In this document: one piece after another, positions 1-5,315 of the stretch
How the letters are laid out: every line of letters starts with the position of its first letter
Position numbering within the stretch: position 1 is the first letter of the stretch
Position numbers and translations under genes: made by a program
The notes under the pieces: generated by a model
The model's input: only the letters and a program-made list of their open reading frames with translations
Told to the model about the DNA's origin: nothing
Database searches by the model: none
Source of the DNA: Accumulibacter sp.
GTDB lineage: Bacteria > Pseudomonadota > Gammaproteobacteria > Burkholderiales > Rhodocyclaceae
Length of the DNA stretch: 5,315 nt
Assembly (NCBI GenBank): GCA_031284185.1
Contig: JAITAJ010000047.1
Coordinates: forward strand, 1-5,315
Direction: 5' to 3'

Positions 1-1357
1 CGATGCTCGGGTTGACCGCGATGTCCCGCGCCGCGTTGCGGGTCGGCTGGATCAGGTAGGTCGATCCGGAGACCAAGCCGCCGCTCTCCGCAAGACTGAA
101 CCCCTGCGATCCCTGCGCGCTGTTTTTGATGACATCGTTCAGATCGGCGATACTCGTGCTGCTGCTCCATGACACATTGTCGGAAAGGCGCGTCAGCGTA
201 TAGTTCGTCCCGTCGTAGCGGAGCCGGTAGTCGCTGGTCGTCAGGTTCGTGAAGAAGGTGCCGTCGGCGTTTTGCGACGGCGGCAGGAATTCGGCCGTCA
301 CCGTCGCCGTGCTCGCCGGGTTGTTGGTACTGGGAACGACGGTCGGGTTGCTCAGCTTGAAAAAGTCGGCGACGAAACCCGCTTCGCCGGCGATGTTGCC
401 CAGCAAATCCTGTCCCAGCGCGTGCTGGGCATTGAACGTGAGGGCGATCGAAGCGGCGATCTGGCCGAGCGAATTGGCCACCGTATCGAGCGATTCGGAA
501 CGGTATTGCAGGATTCCGGAGAGGGCGCCGCCGCTGATCAGCGACTCCGGCAATTCCTGCGCCCTGCCGCCATTGACGATGCCGACGGACATCCGGCCAT
601 AATTGCCGGATGAGACCATCGTGGTCAGCGGGGTCGCGGTCATCCCCACCACCAGCGGCTGCCCGTTGCCGAAAATGACGTTCAGCGTGCCGTTGCTGTT
701 GGTGCTCGTCTGCACGCCGATCAGCTTGTTGAGTTCGGCGAGCAACTGGTCGCGCTGGTCGTACAGATCGTTCGGCTGCTGGCCGGTCAGCAGCTCGGCG
801 TCCATGATCTGCTGGTTCACCTTCGCAATCCGCTGCCCGTAGGAGTTGATCGAGTCGACGTAACCCCGAATCTGGCCGTTGACGCTCTGGTATTGCTCGT
901 CGAGCTGGTTGCTCAGCGTCTTGAAGCGCGAGACCAGCGATTGCGCGTTGGAAACCAATGTCTGGCGGGTGACCCTCGACGAAGGATCGGCGTTGACCTG
1001 GCTGATGCCCGTGAAGAACCCTTCCAGCGCCGATTCCAGTCCGGCGTCCTCGTCCGCCAGCAGCGTATTGAGTTCGCTGAGCATCGACGCATACGTTTCG
1101 AGCGCGCTGACCGAGGTCTGCGCCGAACTGACCTGCCTGGACAGGAAGCTGTCGTAAATGCGCTCGACGGTCGTCACACGCACGCCGGTCCCGATGTAAC
1201 CGACGCCGGTCCTGTTGGCGATGCTGGAGGCTTGAAGGACGCGCTGACGGTTGTAGCCGTCGGTATTGGCGTTGGCGATGTTGTGCCAGGCCGTCGTCAG
1301 GCCGATCTGCGCGGTTTGCAGGGCCGATATACCGATGTTGTAGATTCCCGAACTCAT
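1..1357 (-). CDS. flgK: FlgK, flagellar hook-associated protein 1 (3' part beyond window)
   Basis: FlgK is the first hook-filament junction protein (HAP1), exported by the flagellar type III system and placed on the hook tip after hook completion. The reading frame is open from ATG at 1357 to the left edge, giving 452 codons with no stop, so the C-terminus is missing. It begins MSSGIYNIGISALQTAQIGL and carries the axial-protein N-terminal motif NIANANTDGYNRQR at about residues 27-40. Next comes the FlgK-type helical segment with FFTGISQVNADPSSRVTRQ near residue 120, QRDQLLAELNKLIGV near 210, and ATVTAEFLPPSQNADGTFFTN in the second half. The visible end, YLIQPTRNAARDIAVNPSI, matches the part of FlgK before its C-terminal D1/D0 helices. 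The start is supported by a perfect AGGAGG nine bases upstream. It is the last gene of the cluster seen here; flgL would be expected next. No frameshift was seen. Confidence 0.96.
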   Translation of the reverse strand, partial: MSSGIYNIGISALQTAQIGLTTAWHNIANANTDGYNRQRVLQASSIANRTGVGYIGTGVRVTTVERIYDSFLSRQVSSAQTSVSALETYASMLSELNTLLADEDAGLESALEGFFTGISQVNADPSSRVTRQTLVSNAQSLVSRFKTLSNQLDEQYQSVNGQIRGYVDSINSYGQRIAKVNQQIMDAELLTGQQPNDLYDQRDQLLAELNKLIGVQTSTNSNGTLNVIFGNGQPLVVGMTATPLTTMVSSGNYGRMSVGIVNGGRAQELPESLISGGALSGILQYRSESLDTVANSLGQIAASIALTFNAQHALGQDLLGNIAGEAGFVADFFKLSNPTVVPSTNNPASTATVTAEFLPPSQNADGTFFTNLTTSDYRLRYDGTNYTLTRLSDNVSWSSSTSIADLNDVIKNSAQGSQGFSLAESGGLVSGSTYLIQPTRNAARDIAVNPSI

Positions 1358-1366
1358 GAAGTGTTG

Positions 1367-1372
1367 CCTCCT
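1367..1372 (-). promoter_or_regulatory. Strong ribosome binding site of flgK
   Basis: AGGAGG on the minus strand, nine bases before the flgK ATG at 1357. It is a full match to the anti-Shine-Dalgarno core and clearly stronger than the sites in front of flgI and flgJ. This fixes the flgK start and suggests efficient, independent translation of flgK. Confidence 0.8.
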
Positions 1373-1382
1373 GTTTCAGTGA

Positions 1383-1409
1383 TTAACGGCAATCCGGCCC
1401 GATCATTGA
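1383..1409 (-). promoter_or_regulatory. Candidate sigma-28 (FliA) promoter for flgK
   Basis: On the minus strand the gap reads TCAATGAT, then 11 bases, then GCCGTTAA. The enterobacterial FliA consensus is TAAAGTTT-N11-GCCGATAA. The -10 element matches 7 of 8, the TAAA core of the -35 matches 3 of 4, and the spacing is exact. The predicted start of transcription lies near 1376, leaving a leader of about 19 nt that contains the AGGAGG of flgK. In many flagellated proteobacteria flgK and flgL belong to the late FliA-dependent class, so the position makes sense. The weak outer half of the -35 is why this stays a candidate. Confidence 0.45.
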
Positions 1410-1420
1410 GGCCCGATCAT
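1396..1420. repeat. 11-bp direct repeat in the flgJ-flgK gap
   Basis: The 11-mer GGCCCGATCAT occurs twice, at 1396-1406 and 1410-1420, with starts 14 bases apart. The first copy overlaps the candidate FliA -35 element of flgK. It could be a local duplication or a paired binding site. Nothing else in the sequence decides between these. Confidence 0.5.
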
Positions 1421-1434
1421 CCTTTGGCGCCGAT

Positions 1435-2364
1435 TCAGGCGGCCAGCGCCTCCCTGAGCGTCGTTCCGCCGATGATGCGGCCAAGTTTGTCGGCGTAGTT
1501 GGGGTCGGTGGCATAGCCCGACCGTTGCAGGGATCGCGCAAAGCGCGCGCCATCCTGCTGGCCGATCACCTCCGAGAAGCGCGAATTGCCGCGCAGCATC
1601 CTGGCGTAGTCCTGGAAGGCTTCGCCGTAGGAGCCGTAGACGCGGAACTTGTCGCGCGTGCTCCGGGCGGCGCCGTTCTCGTATTCGGTGGTCGCCACCT
1701 CGACCGTTGGCCCCTGCCAGCCGCTTCCGGCCTTGATGCCGAAGACGTTGTACGACGGCGAACCGTCCGGCAGGCGGATTTCGCTCTTGCCCCAGCCGCT
1801 TTCCAGCGCGGAATGCGCCACCAGGAAATGCGGCGGCACGCCGAGCGTCTTCGCCGCGTCGACGGCGTGCGGCCAGACGCGATCGACGTACTCGCCTCCG
1901 CTTTCGGGAACGTCCGCCGCCGCCGCGCCACCGGCAAGCGGAGTGGCAGAATTTGCCGCCCTTTGCCCGAACGCGGCCTGCTGAAGCCGCCAGAGCGCCG
2001 CGCTTTGCGCGGCGCCCGACGAGGAGGAGGTGGTGGCAGCGGCGGCGGCGGCGGACGAGGCGTCACCGCCCAGTTGCCCTTCGATCAGCCGCGCGAATCC
2101 GAAGGTATTTTTCCTGGACAGGTCGTGCGCCAACTGCTGATCGAGGATCGTGGTGAAAAAGCGTGTCTGATCGCTGTCCAGCAGGCTGTCCTGCGGCGTC
2201 GCGTCGCGCATGCTTTTCAGCATCATCTGCAAAAGCAGGCCCTCGAATTCCTGAGCCGCCTGCCTGAGTCCCTGTTGCGGATCCGCCTTGAGTTTCCGGC
2301 GCAAATCGGCGCTCGCGCCCGTATCGAGGACGAAATGATTGGCGTTGAGACTTTCGGCTTTCAT
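1435..2364 (-). CDS. flgJ: FlgJ, rod cap / peptidoglycan hydrolase (beta-N-acetylglucosaminidase domain)
   Basis: This is the bifunctional periplasmic FlgJ, 309 residues, close to the roughly 313 of enteric FlgJ. The N-terminal rod-binding domain spans about residues 20-98 (QAAQEFEGLLLQMMLKSMRD, then DQQLAHDLSRKNTFGFARLI) and acts as a scaffold for rod polymerisation. A low-complexity Ala/Ser/Thr linker spans about 99-157. The C-terminal GH73-type domain (about 158-300) cleaves glycan strands to let the rod through the wall. It contains LVAHSALESGWGKSEI with the expected catalytic Glu188, YNVFGIKAG near 205, TTEYENG near 225 and YATDPNYADKLGRII near 284. There is no signal peptide, as usual for FlgJ, which is exported by the flagellar apparatus. 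ATG at 2364 fits the family start, with a weak GGAG ten bases upstream. The same frame stays open far upstream through flgI, but that part is an antifamily shadow. The dual-domain form is typical of beta- and gammaproteobacteria. Expression may come from its own sigma-54 promoter. Confidence 0.96.
   Translation of the reverse strand: MKAESLNANHFVLDTGASADLRRKLKADPQQGLRQAAQEFEGLLLQMMLKSMRDATPQDSLLDSDQTRFFTTILDQQLAHDLSRKNTFGFARLIEGQLGGDASSAAAAAATTSSSSGAAQSAALWRLQQAAFGQRAANSATPLAGGAAAADVPESGGEYVDRVWPHAVDAAKTLGVPPHFLVAHSALESGWGKSEIRLPDGSPSYNVFGIKAGSGWQGPTVEVATTEYENGAARSTRDKFRVYGSYGEAFQDYARMLRGNSRFSEVIGQQDGARFARSLQRSGYATDPNYADKLGRIIGGTTLREALAA
1995..2015. repeat. 9-bp GC palindrome inside the flgJ linker
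   Basis: GCGCCGCGC at 1995-2003 and GCGCGGCGC at 2007-2015 are perfect reverse complements around the 3-base loop TTT. The hairpin lies wholly in the segment encoding the non-conserved FlgJ linker (GAAQSAAL). Its design, a GC-only stem with a 3-base loop, resembles the hairpin inside the flgH signal-peptide region. Confidence 0.7.
2018..2060. repeat. Trinucleotide-repeat tract encoding the FlgJ Ser/Thr/Ala linker
   Basis: On the plus strand the tract runs GAG x3, then GTG x2, then GCG-type triplets, with five consecutive CGG units. On the minus strand it encodes six alanines, two threonines and four serines in a row. Slippage in such a tract would lengthen or shorten the linker without breaking the frame. 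Confidence 0.75.
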
Positions 2365-2405
2365 CGGAAACTGACTCCGGTTGGTCCCCTTTCGGGGGAT
2401 GATCC

Positions 2406-2496
2406 GGCACGGGAGGGGCGTGGCCTCTTCCATGCGTCGCCGCCCGGTGACGGGCGTGGATTGAAACGCGCGCCAAACCGAAGCAATTCCCGTGCC
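2406..2496. repeat. 9-bp inverted repeat enclosing the CRISPR-repeat-like unit
   Basis: GGCACGGGA at 2406-2414 and its exact reverse complement TCCCGTGCC at 2488-2496 bracket the flgI-flgJ gap. The central 6-bp palindrome lies almost exactly in the middle of the two arms. The right arm is also part of the sigma-54 promoter. In a transcript reading through from flgI, the arms could pair and enclose the inner hairpin; in a transcript starting at the sigma-54 promoter the right arm would be absent. Confidence 0.5.
2436..2467 (+). repeat. Solitary 32-nt unit resembling a type I-C CRISPR repeat
   Basis: Read on the plus strand, the unit begins GTCGC, has a perfect 6-bp stem (CGCCCG at 2441-2446, CGGGCG at 2451-2456) around a GTGA loop, and ends TGGATTGAAAC. 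The 5' GTCGC, the central palindrome, the 3' GCGTGGATTGAAAC and the total of 32 nt all agree, from memory, with type I-C repeats of proteobacteria. ATTGAAAC would be the usual 5' tag of a crRNA. There is no second copy at spacer distance on either side, no leader and no cas gene, so this is not an array. It sits in the flgI-flgJ gap, antisense to the operon. Alternatives are a remnant, an off-array copy or a chance palindrome. Confidence 0.55.
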
Positions 2497-2497
2497 T
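2482..2497 (-). promoter_or_regulatory. Candidate sigma-54 (RpoN) promoter for flgJ
   Basis: On the minus strand, starting right after the flgI stop codon, the sequence is AGGCACGGGAATTGCT. The RpoN consensus is TGGCACG-RNNN-TTGCW. Every fixed position matches except the first T. The -24 GG and -12 GC are separated by the required 10 bases. The predicted start is near 2471, giving flgJ a leader of about 107 nt that opens with the palindromic 32-nt unit. RpoN-driven flagellar genes are well known in Pseudomonas and Vibrio. No enhancer-binding site was identified. Confidence 0.6.
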
Positions 2498-2498
2498 G

Positions 2499-3701
2499 TC
2501 AGATGATCTCCAGATCGGCGCGCAGCGCGCCCGCCGCCTTCATCGCTTGCAGGATCGACAGCAAGTCCTGCGGATTCGCTCCCAGCGCGTTGATCGCCTT
2601 GATCACTTCGGACAGATTGGCGCCGGCCTTGACCGCCATCAGCGCGCCGCCGCTCTGCTCGATCGAGATGTCGGCCTGCCGCGTGGTCACCGTCTGTCCG
2701 CCCGACAGCGGATTCGGCTGGCTGACCTGCGGATCGGAATTGACCGTGACCGACAGCGAGCCATGCGCGACGGCGCATGATTCGATGCTCACCATCTGGT
2801 TCATCACCACCGACCCGGTGCGCGGGTTGACGATGACCTTGGCCATCGTCCTGGCCGGGTTGATTTCGAGATTTTCCAGACGCCCCATGAAAGCGACGCG
2901 CGTATCCACGTCCTCGGGCGCATTCACCCGGATCACCCGCCCGTCCAGCGCCTGCGCCGTTCCCTGGCCCATTTCGCGGTTGATCACCTCGACGGCCCGC
3001 TGCATCGTGCCGAAGTCGGTGGATGCCATCTCGTAGTGGATGTACGGTCCCGCGCCGAGCGCGGTCGGCACTTCCCGTTCGACGGTCGCCCCGGACACGA
3101 TGCGCCCGGCCAGCAGGTGATTGACCACCGCCCGGCTGCCGCCCGCCTGCGCGCCCGCGCCGCCGACCATCAGGTTCCCCTGGGCCTGCGCGTAGATCTG
3201 ACCGTCCGCGCCCTTGAGCGGCGTCATGATCAGGGTGCCTCCGCGCAGACTCTTGGCGTTGCCCATCGACGAGACGGTCACGTCGATCTGCTGGCCGATG
3301 CGCGCGAACGGCGGCAGGTTGGCGGTGACCATCACCGCCGCCACGTTTTTCAGTTGCATGGATTGCGTCGTCGGCAGGGTCGTTCCGAGCTGCGCCAGCA
3401 TGTTGATGATGCTCTGCGTCGTGAATGGCGTCTGCGTCGTCTGGTCGCCGGTTCCGTCGAGGCCGACGACCAGGCCGTAGCCCACCAGCTGGTTGTTGCG
3501 CACGCCCTGCACGCTCGCCAGATCCTTGAGCCGTTCGGCGGCCGGGGCGTTTCCGGCGAACGCCAGGACGCAGGCCAGAACGGCCAGGAGACTCGCCGGG
3601 ACGCTCCCGGACTTTCGGGCCGCCCACGCCTGCGAGGGCGCGTCGCCTCCCCGCGAAAAACGGGCCGGAGAAGAGGATATCGTCGTGGTTGAGCGTTTCA
3701 T
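2499..3701 (-). CDS. flgI: FlgI, flagellar P-ring protein
   Basis: FlgI is exported by Sec to the periplasm and assembles, with FlgA as chaperone, into the P ring around the distal rod in the peptidoglycan layer. The protein has 400 residues. The signal peptide ends at APAA (52-55), and the mature protein starts [26 protein letters not shown], the conserved FlgI start. The mature length of 345 equals that of enteric FlgI. Further family blocks are [60 protein letters not shown], the NPRTGSVV block and the C-terminal [21 protein letters not shown]. The signal peptide is odd: about 35 polar residues precede the hydrophobic core [14 protein letters not shown]. No later ATG, GTG or TTG was found before the core, so ATG at 3701 stands. 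Its ribosome site is weak (GGGA, 11 bases away). The mature part has one cysteine (309). It follows flgH by 31 nt. Confidence 0.97.
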   Translation of the reverse strand: MKRSTTTISSSPARFSRGGDAPSQAWAARKSGSVPASLLAVLACVLAFAGNAPAAERLKDLASVQGVRNNQLVGYGLVVGLDGTGDQTTQTPFTTQSIINMLAQLGTTLPTTQSMQLKNVAAVMVTANLPPFARIGQQIDVTVSSMGNAKSLRGGTLIMTPLKGADGQIYAQAQGNLMVGGAGAQAGGSRAVVNHLLAGRIVSGATVEREVPTALGAGPYIHYEMASTDFGTMQRAVEVINREMGQGTAQALDGRVIRVNAPEDVDTRVAFMGRLENLEINPARTMAKVIVNPRTGSVVMNQMVSIESCAVAHGSLSVTVNSDPQVSQPNPLSGGQTVTTRQADISIEQSGGALMAVKAGANLSEVIKAINALGANPQDLLSILQAMKAAGALRADLEII

Positions 3702-3732
3702 GGTCTGCGTAGTCCCAGGGATCGTTGAAAAA

Positions 3733-4536
3733 TCAGAACGGCAACACCGACATGAAGAAACGCGCCAGCCAACCCATGATCTGAGCCTCGCTGATCACGC
3801 CGCTTTCCTTGTACTCGATGCGCGCGTCGGCGACGTTGGACGAGTTGATGGTGTTCGCCGTGCTGATGAAGTTCGGATTCACCACGCCGGACAGCCGGAT
3901 GTATTCCGTGCCGTGCCCGATCGACACTTGTTTTTCGCCGGAAACCAGCAGGTTGCCGTTGGGCAGCACTTCGATCACGGTGACCGTGATGTTGCCGGTG
4001 AACACGTTGTTGGCCGCCGCGTTGCCGGTGCCGGCCAGCGTGTTCTCGCTCTCGGCTTGCAGGTTCAGACCTTGCAGGGACTTGCCCGGCAGTCCGCTGA
4101 CGATGGGAATCGCCGCGCTCACGTTGCTCGTGCGGCTGACGTTGGTGTTCGATTGGGTCGATGCCGAAGTGGTTTCCGCGATCACGATGGTCATCGTATC
4201 GCCGATGTAGCGCGCGCGCCGGTCCTCGAACAGCGTCCGCGAGGCCCCCGGCTGGTAGATGCTGCCGTTGGCCGGGCGAGTGTCCGCGCGTGGCAGCGGG
4301 CGCGCCGTCATCGGCTGATGGATGTTGGTCGGCGGCACGGAGGTACAGGCAGTGATCAGAAGACAGGGGATCAGAGGACAGAAGACAGGGGACAGAAGAC
4401 AGTGGGTCAGGCGGCGCTTCGCGCCGCTCAGGAAACAGAGGACAGGGGACAGAAGACAGTCGGTCAGACGGGGGACAGGGGAGGGAAGGCGGAGAGCCGG
4501 GGGACGCCTCTTGGAGTGGGGGAGCGACGGAGTCAT
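3733..4536 (-). CDS. flgH: FlgH, flagellar L-ring lipoprotein with repeat-derived signal peptide
   Basis: FlgH is an outer-membrane lipoprotein that forms the L ring around the rod. The start chosen is ATG at 4536 because GAGG lies six bases upstream, overlapping the flgG stop; this gives 267 residues. A GTG at 4548 would add four residues and overlap flgG by 4 nt, but has no visible ribosome site. The lipobox LITAC places the lipidated cysteine at residue 64, so the mature part is 204 residues, normal for FlgH. Family blocks are [69 protein letters not shown] and the C-terminal [14 protein letters not shown]. The signal region is about three times the usual length. It contains two copies of a cysteine- and leucine-rich module, [11 protein letters not shown] and [11 protein letters not shown], 19 residues apart, encoded by an intergenic-type DNA repeat. 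The second module, preceded by KRR, supplies the hydrophobic core. Confidence 0.94.
   Translation of the reverse strand: MTPSLPHSKRRPPALRLPSPVPRLTDCLLSPVLCFLSGAKRRLTHCLLSPVFCPLIPCLLITACTSVPPTNIHQPMTARPLPRADTRPANGSIYQPGASRTLFEDRRARYIGDTMTIVIAETTSASTQSNTNVSRTSNVSAAIPIVSGLPGKSLQGLNLQAESENTLAGTGNAAANNVFTGNITVTVIEVLPNGNLLVSGEKQVSIGHGTEYIRLSGVVNPNFISTANTINSSNVADARIEYKESGVISEAQIMGWLARFFMSVLPF
4355..4484. repeat. Imperfect ACAGAAGACAGGGG repeat tract within the flgH signal-peptide region
   Basis: On the plus strand the tract is made of ATCAG/ACAG, AAGACAG, AGGACAG and GGGACAG words. The clearest pair is a 33-nt unit at 4378-4410 and 4435-4467, 31 of 33 identical, with starts 57 bases (19 codons) apart. 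Between the pair lie a 17-nt GC hairpin and the flanking words TCAGG. Looser copies occur at 4355-4377 and 4468-4484. The purine/pyrimidine strand bias and composition differ sharply from the surrounding coding DNA. Runs of this kind, translating to LLSSVFCLLS-like peptides, are from memory a dispersed intergenic repeat in several proteobacterial genomes; here the tract lies inside an essential flagellar gene. Confidence 0.8.
4411..4427. repeat. 7-bp GC hairpin between the two repeat units in flgH
   Basis: GCGGCGC at 4411-4417 and GCGCCGC at 4421-4427 are perfect reverse complements around the loop TTC. On the coding strand the loop is GAA, and the hairpin encodes GAKRR, the positive charges just before the hydrophobic core of the FlgH signal peptide. 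TCAGG borders it on both sides (4407-4411, 4428-4432). Confidence 0.7.
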
Positions 4537-4542
4537 GTCATG

Positions 4543-4546
4543 CCTC
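4543..4546 (-). promoter_or_regulatory. Ribosome binding site deciding the flgH start
   Basis: GAGG on the minus strand overlaps the flgG stop codon TGA and lies six bases before the ATG at 4536. It favours this ATG over the GTG at 4548 and implies coupling of flgH translation to the end of flgG. Confidence 0.6.
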
Positions 4547-5315
4547 ACAGTTGGGTCAGACGCGAGAGCATCTGGTCGGATGTCGTGACGACCTTGGAAT
4601 TGAGTTCAAAGGCGCGCTGCGCCTGGATCATGCTGACCAGCTCCTCGGCCACGTTGACGTTGGAGGCTTCGACATAATATTGCAGCAGGACGCCGGAACC
4701 GTTCTGCCCCGGCGTGTTCGCCGCCGGGGCGCCACTGGCCGCGGTTTCGAGGTAGAGGTTCTCGCCAATGCTTTGCAGACCGCCAACATTGATGAAGGTC
4801 GTCACGTTCAGCGTGCCGATCTGCGTCGCGGCATTCGAGCCGGCCACGGTGACGCTGACCACGCCGTCCCGGGCAATGGTGATCGAGGTCGCGTCCGCAG
4901 GAATGGTGATCGCCGGCTGCACCGTGTAACCGTTCGAAGTCACGATCTGCCCTTGGCTGTCGCGCTGAAACGATCCGTCACGAGTATAGGCGGTGGTGCC
5001 GTCGGGCAACAGCACTTCCAGAAAACCGGCGCCATCGATGGCCACGTCGAGATCGTTGCTGGTCTGCTGCACGTTGCCCTGAATGTGAATGCGGGCGGTG
5101 GATATCGGTCGCACGCCGGTTCCCAGTTGCAGCCCCACCGGAATCTGCGTCGATTGCGAGGACTGCGCGCCGGGCTGACGCAATGTCTGATAGAGCAGAT
5201 CCTCGAAAACGGCGCGCGCGCGCTTGAAGCCGTTGGTGCTGACGTTGGCCAGGTTGTTGGCGATCACGTCGAGGTTGGTCTGCTGGGCGTCGAGGCCCGT
5301 GCGGGCAATCCAGAG
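4545..5315 (-). CDS. flgG: FlgG, flagellar distal rod protein (first ~4 codons beyond window)
   Basis: FlgG builds the distal rod, the drive-shaft section that passes through the P and L rings. The frame is open from the right edge: 256 residues are visible, starting [20 protein letters not shown]. FlgG proteins usually start with four residues such as MIRS before LWIA, giving the standard 260 residues, so only about 12 bases are cut off. The rod N-terminal motif [13 protein letters not shown] is followed by the FlgG-specific segment [14 protein letters not shown], which distinguishes the straight distal rod from the curved hook protein FlgE. The mid part has [32 protein letters not shown]. 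The C-terminal axial motif [27 protein letters not shown] ends in LTQL and TGA. An internal GTG at 5267 is not the start, because conserved residues precede it. flgF is expected upstream and flgH follows within 8 nt. Confidence 0.97.
   Translation of the reverse strand, partial: LWIARTGLDAQQTNLDVIANNLANVSTNGFKRARAVFEDLLYQTLRQPGAQSSQSTQIPVGLQLGTGVRPISTARIHIQGNVQQTSNDLDVAIDGAGFLEVLLPDGTTAYTRDGSFQRDSQGQIVTSNGYTVQPAITIPADATSITIARDGVVSVTVAGSNAATQIGTLNVTTFINVGGLQSIGENLYLETAASGAPAANTPGQNGSGVLLQYYVEASNVNVAEELVSMIQAQRAFELNSKVVTTSDQMLSRLTQL

Noticed and set aside
2385..2405. Short hairpin GTCCCC-TTTCG-GGGGATGATCCG, recalling the end of type I-E CRISPR repeats
   Set aside because: Only the GGGGATGA(A/T)CCG end is similar. 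The 5' part and stem are wrong and the unit is too short; the small hairpin near the flgJ start is more likely incidental.
2441..2456. Central palindrome as an intrinsic terminator between flgI and flgJ
   Set aside because: No T run follows the stem on either strand, so it lacks the second half of an intrinsic terminator.
1525..3036. Long plus-strand open frame of 503 codons opposite flgJ and flgI
   Set aside because: It is antisense to two well-conserved genes, has Arg-rich low-complexity composition and no recognisable domain. High GC content explains the absence of stops.
2365..3627. Upstream extension of the flgJ frame through the gap and much of flgI, giving one 730-codon open frame
   Set aside because: The part upstream of 2364 runs in the wrong frame through flgI, is Arg/Gly/Asp-rich as expected for a GC-rich shadow, and shows no family motif; the FlgJ domain starts right at ATG 2364.
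4355..4484. Repeat tract considered as a CRISPR array
   Set aside because: Units are degenerate, nearly contiguous and of unequal length, without unique spacers of constant size, and they are translated as part of FlgH.
4537..4548. GTG at 4548 as the flgH start, overlapping flgG by four bases
   Set aside because: It has no Shine-Dalgarno, whereas ATG at 4536 has GAGG six bases upstream. The four-base overlap keeps it possible but less likely.
3493..4677. Plus-strand open frame of 394 codons opposite flgI, flgH and flgG
   Set aside because: It is a shadow over three conserved genes; its repeated [10 protein letters not shown] segments come from the DNA repeat read on the other strand.

Overview
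The window is a stretch of a flagellar gene cluster, read entirely from the minus strand in the order flgG-flgH-flgI-flgJ-flgK. These encode the distal rod, L-ring lipoprotein, P-ring protein, rod-assembly muramidase and first hook-filament junction protein. flgG lacks only about its first four codons at the right edge. flgK runs off the left edge after 452 codons. The high G+C content, the flgGHIJK order and a FlgJ carrying a C-terminal glucosaminidase domain point to a beta- or gammaproteobacterium. I lean towards beta, but cannot name a genus.

Layout from right to left, which is the direction of transcription: flgG (5315-4545); flgH (4536-3733), whose Shine-Dalgarno overlaps the flgG stop; a 31-nt gap; flgI (3701-2499); a 134-nt gap; flgJ (2364-1435); a 77-nt gap; flgK (1357 to beyond base 1). 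Every protein is a clear family member at conserved positions. All the unusual material lies in three kinds of place: the gaps, the FlgH signal peptide and the FlgJ linker. No stretch above 300 bases lacks a gene, and no RNA gene or insertion sequence was seen.

Three things stand out. (1) The FlgH signal peptide is about 63 residues long and is largely encoded by an imperfect ACAGAAGACAGGGG-type repeat around a GC hairpin. No in-frame start exists downstream of the repeats, so an intergenic-type repeat seems to have become the export signal of an outer-membrane lipoprotein. (2) The flgI-flgJ gap holds a single 32-nt palindromic unit with the 5' GTCGC and 3' GCGTGGATTGAAAC ends of type I-C CRISPR repeats, with no array around it. 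(3) The same gap carries a near-consensus sigma-54 promoter directed at flgJ, and the next gap carries a fair FliA (sigma-28) promoter directed at flgK. This suggests the apparent operon is subdivided into separately timed units.

Together the genes complete the basal body. FlgG forms the distal rod, FlgJ caps the growing rod and opens the peptidoglycan, FlgI and FlgH form the P and L rings around the rod, and FlgK joins the finished hook to the filament.
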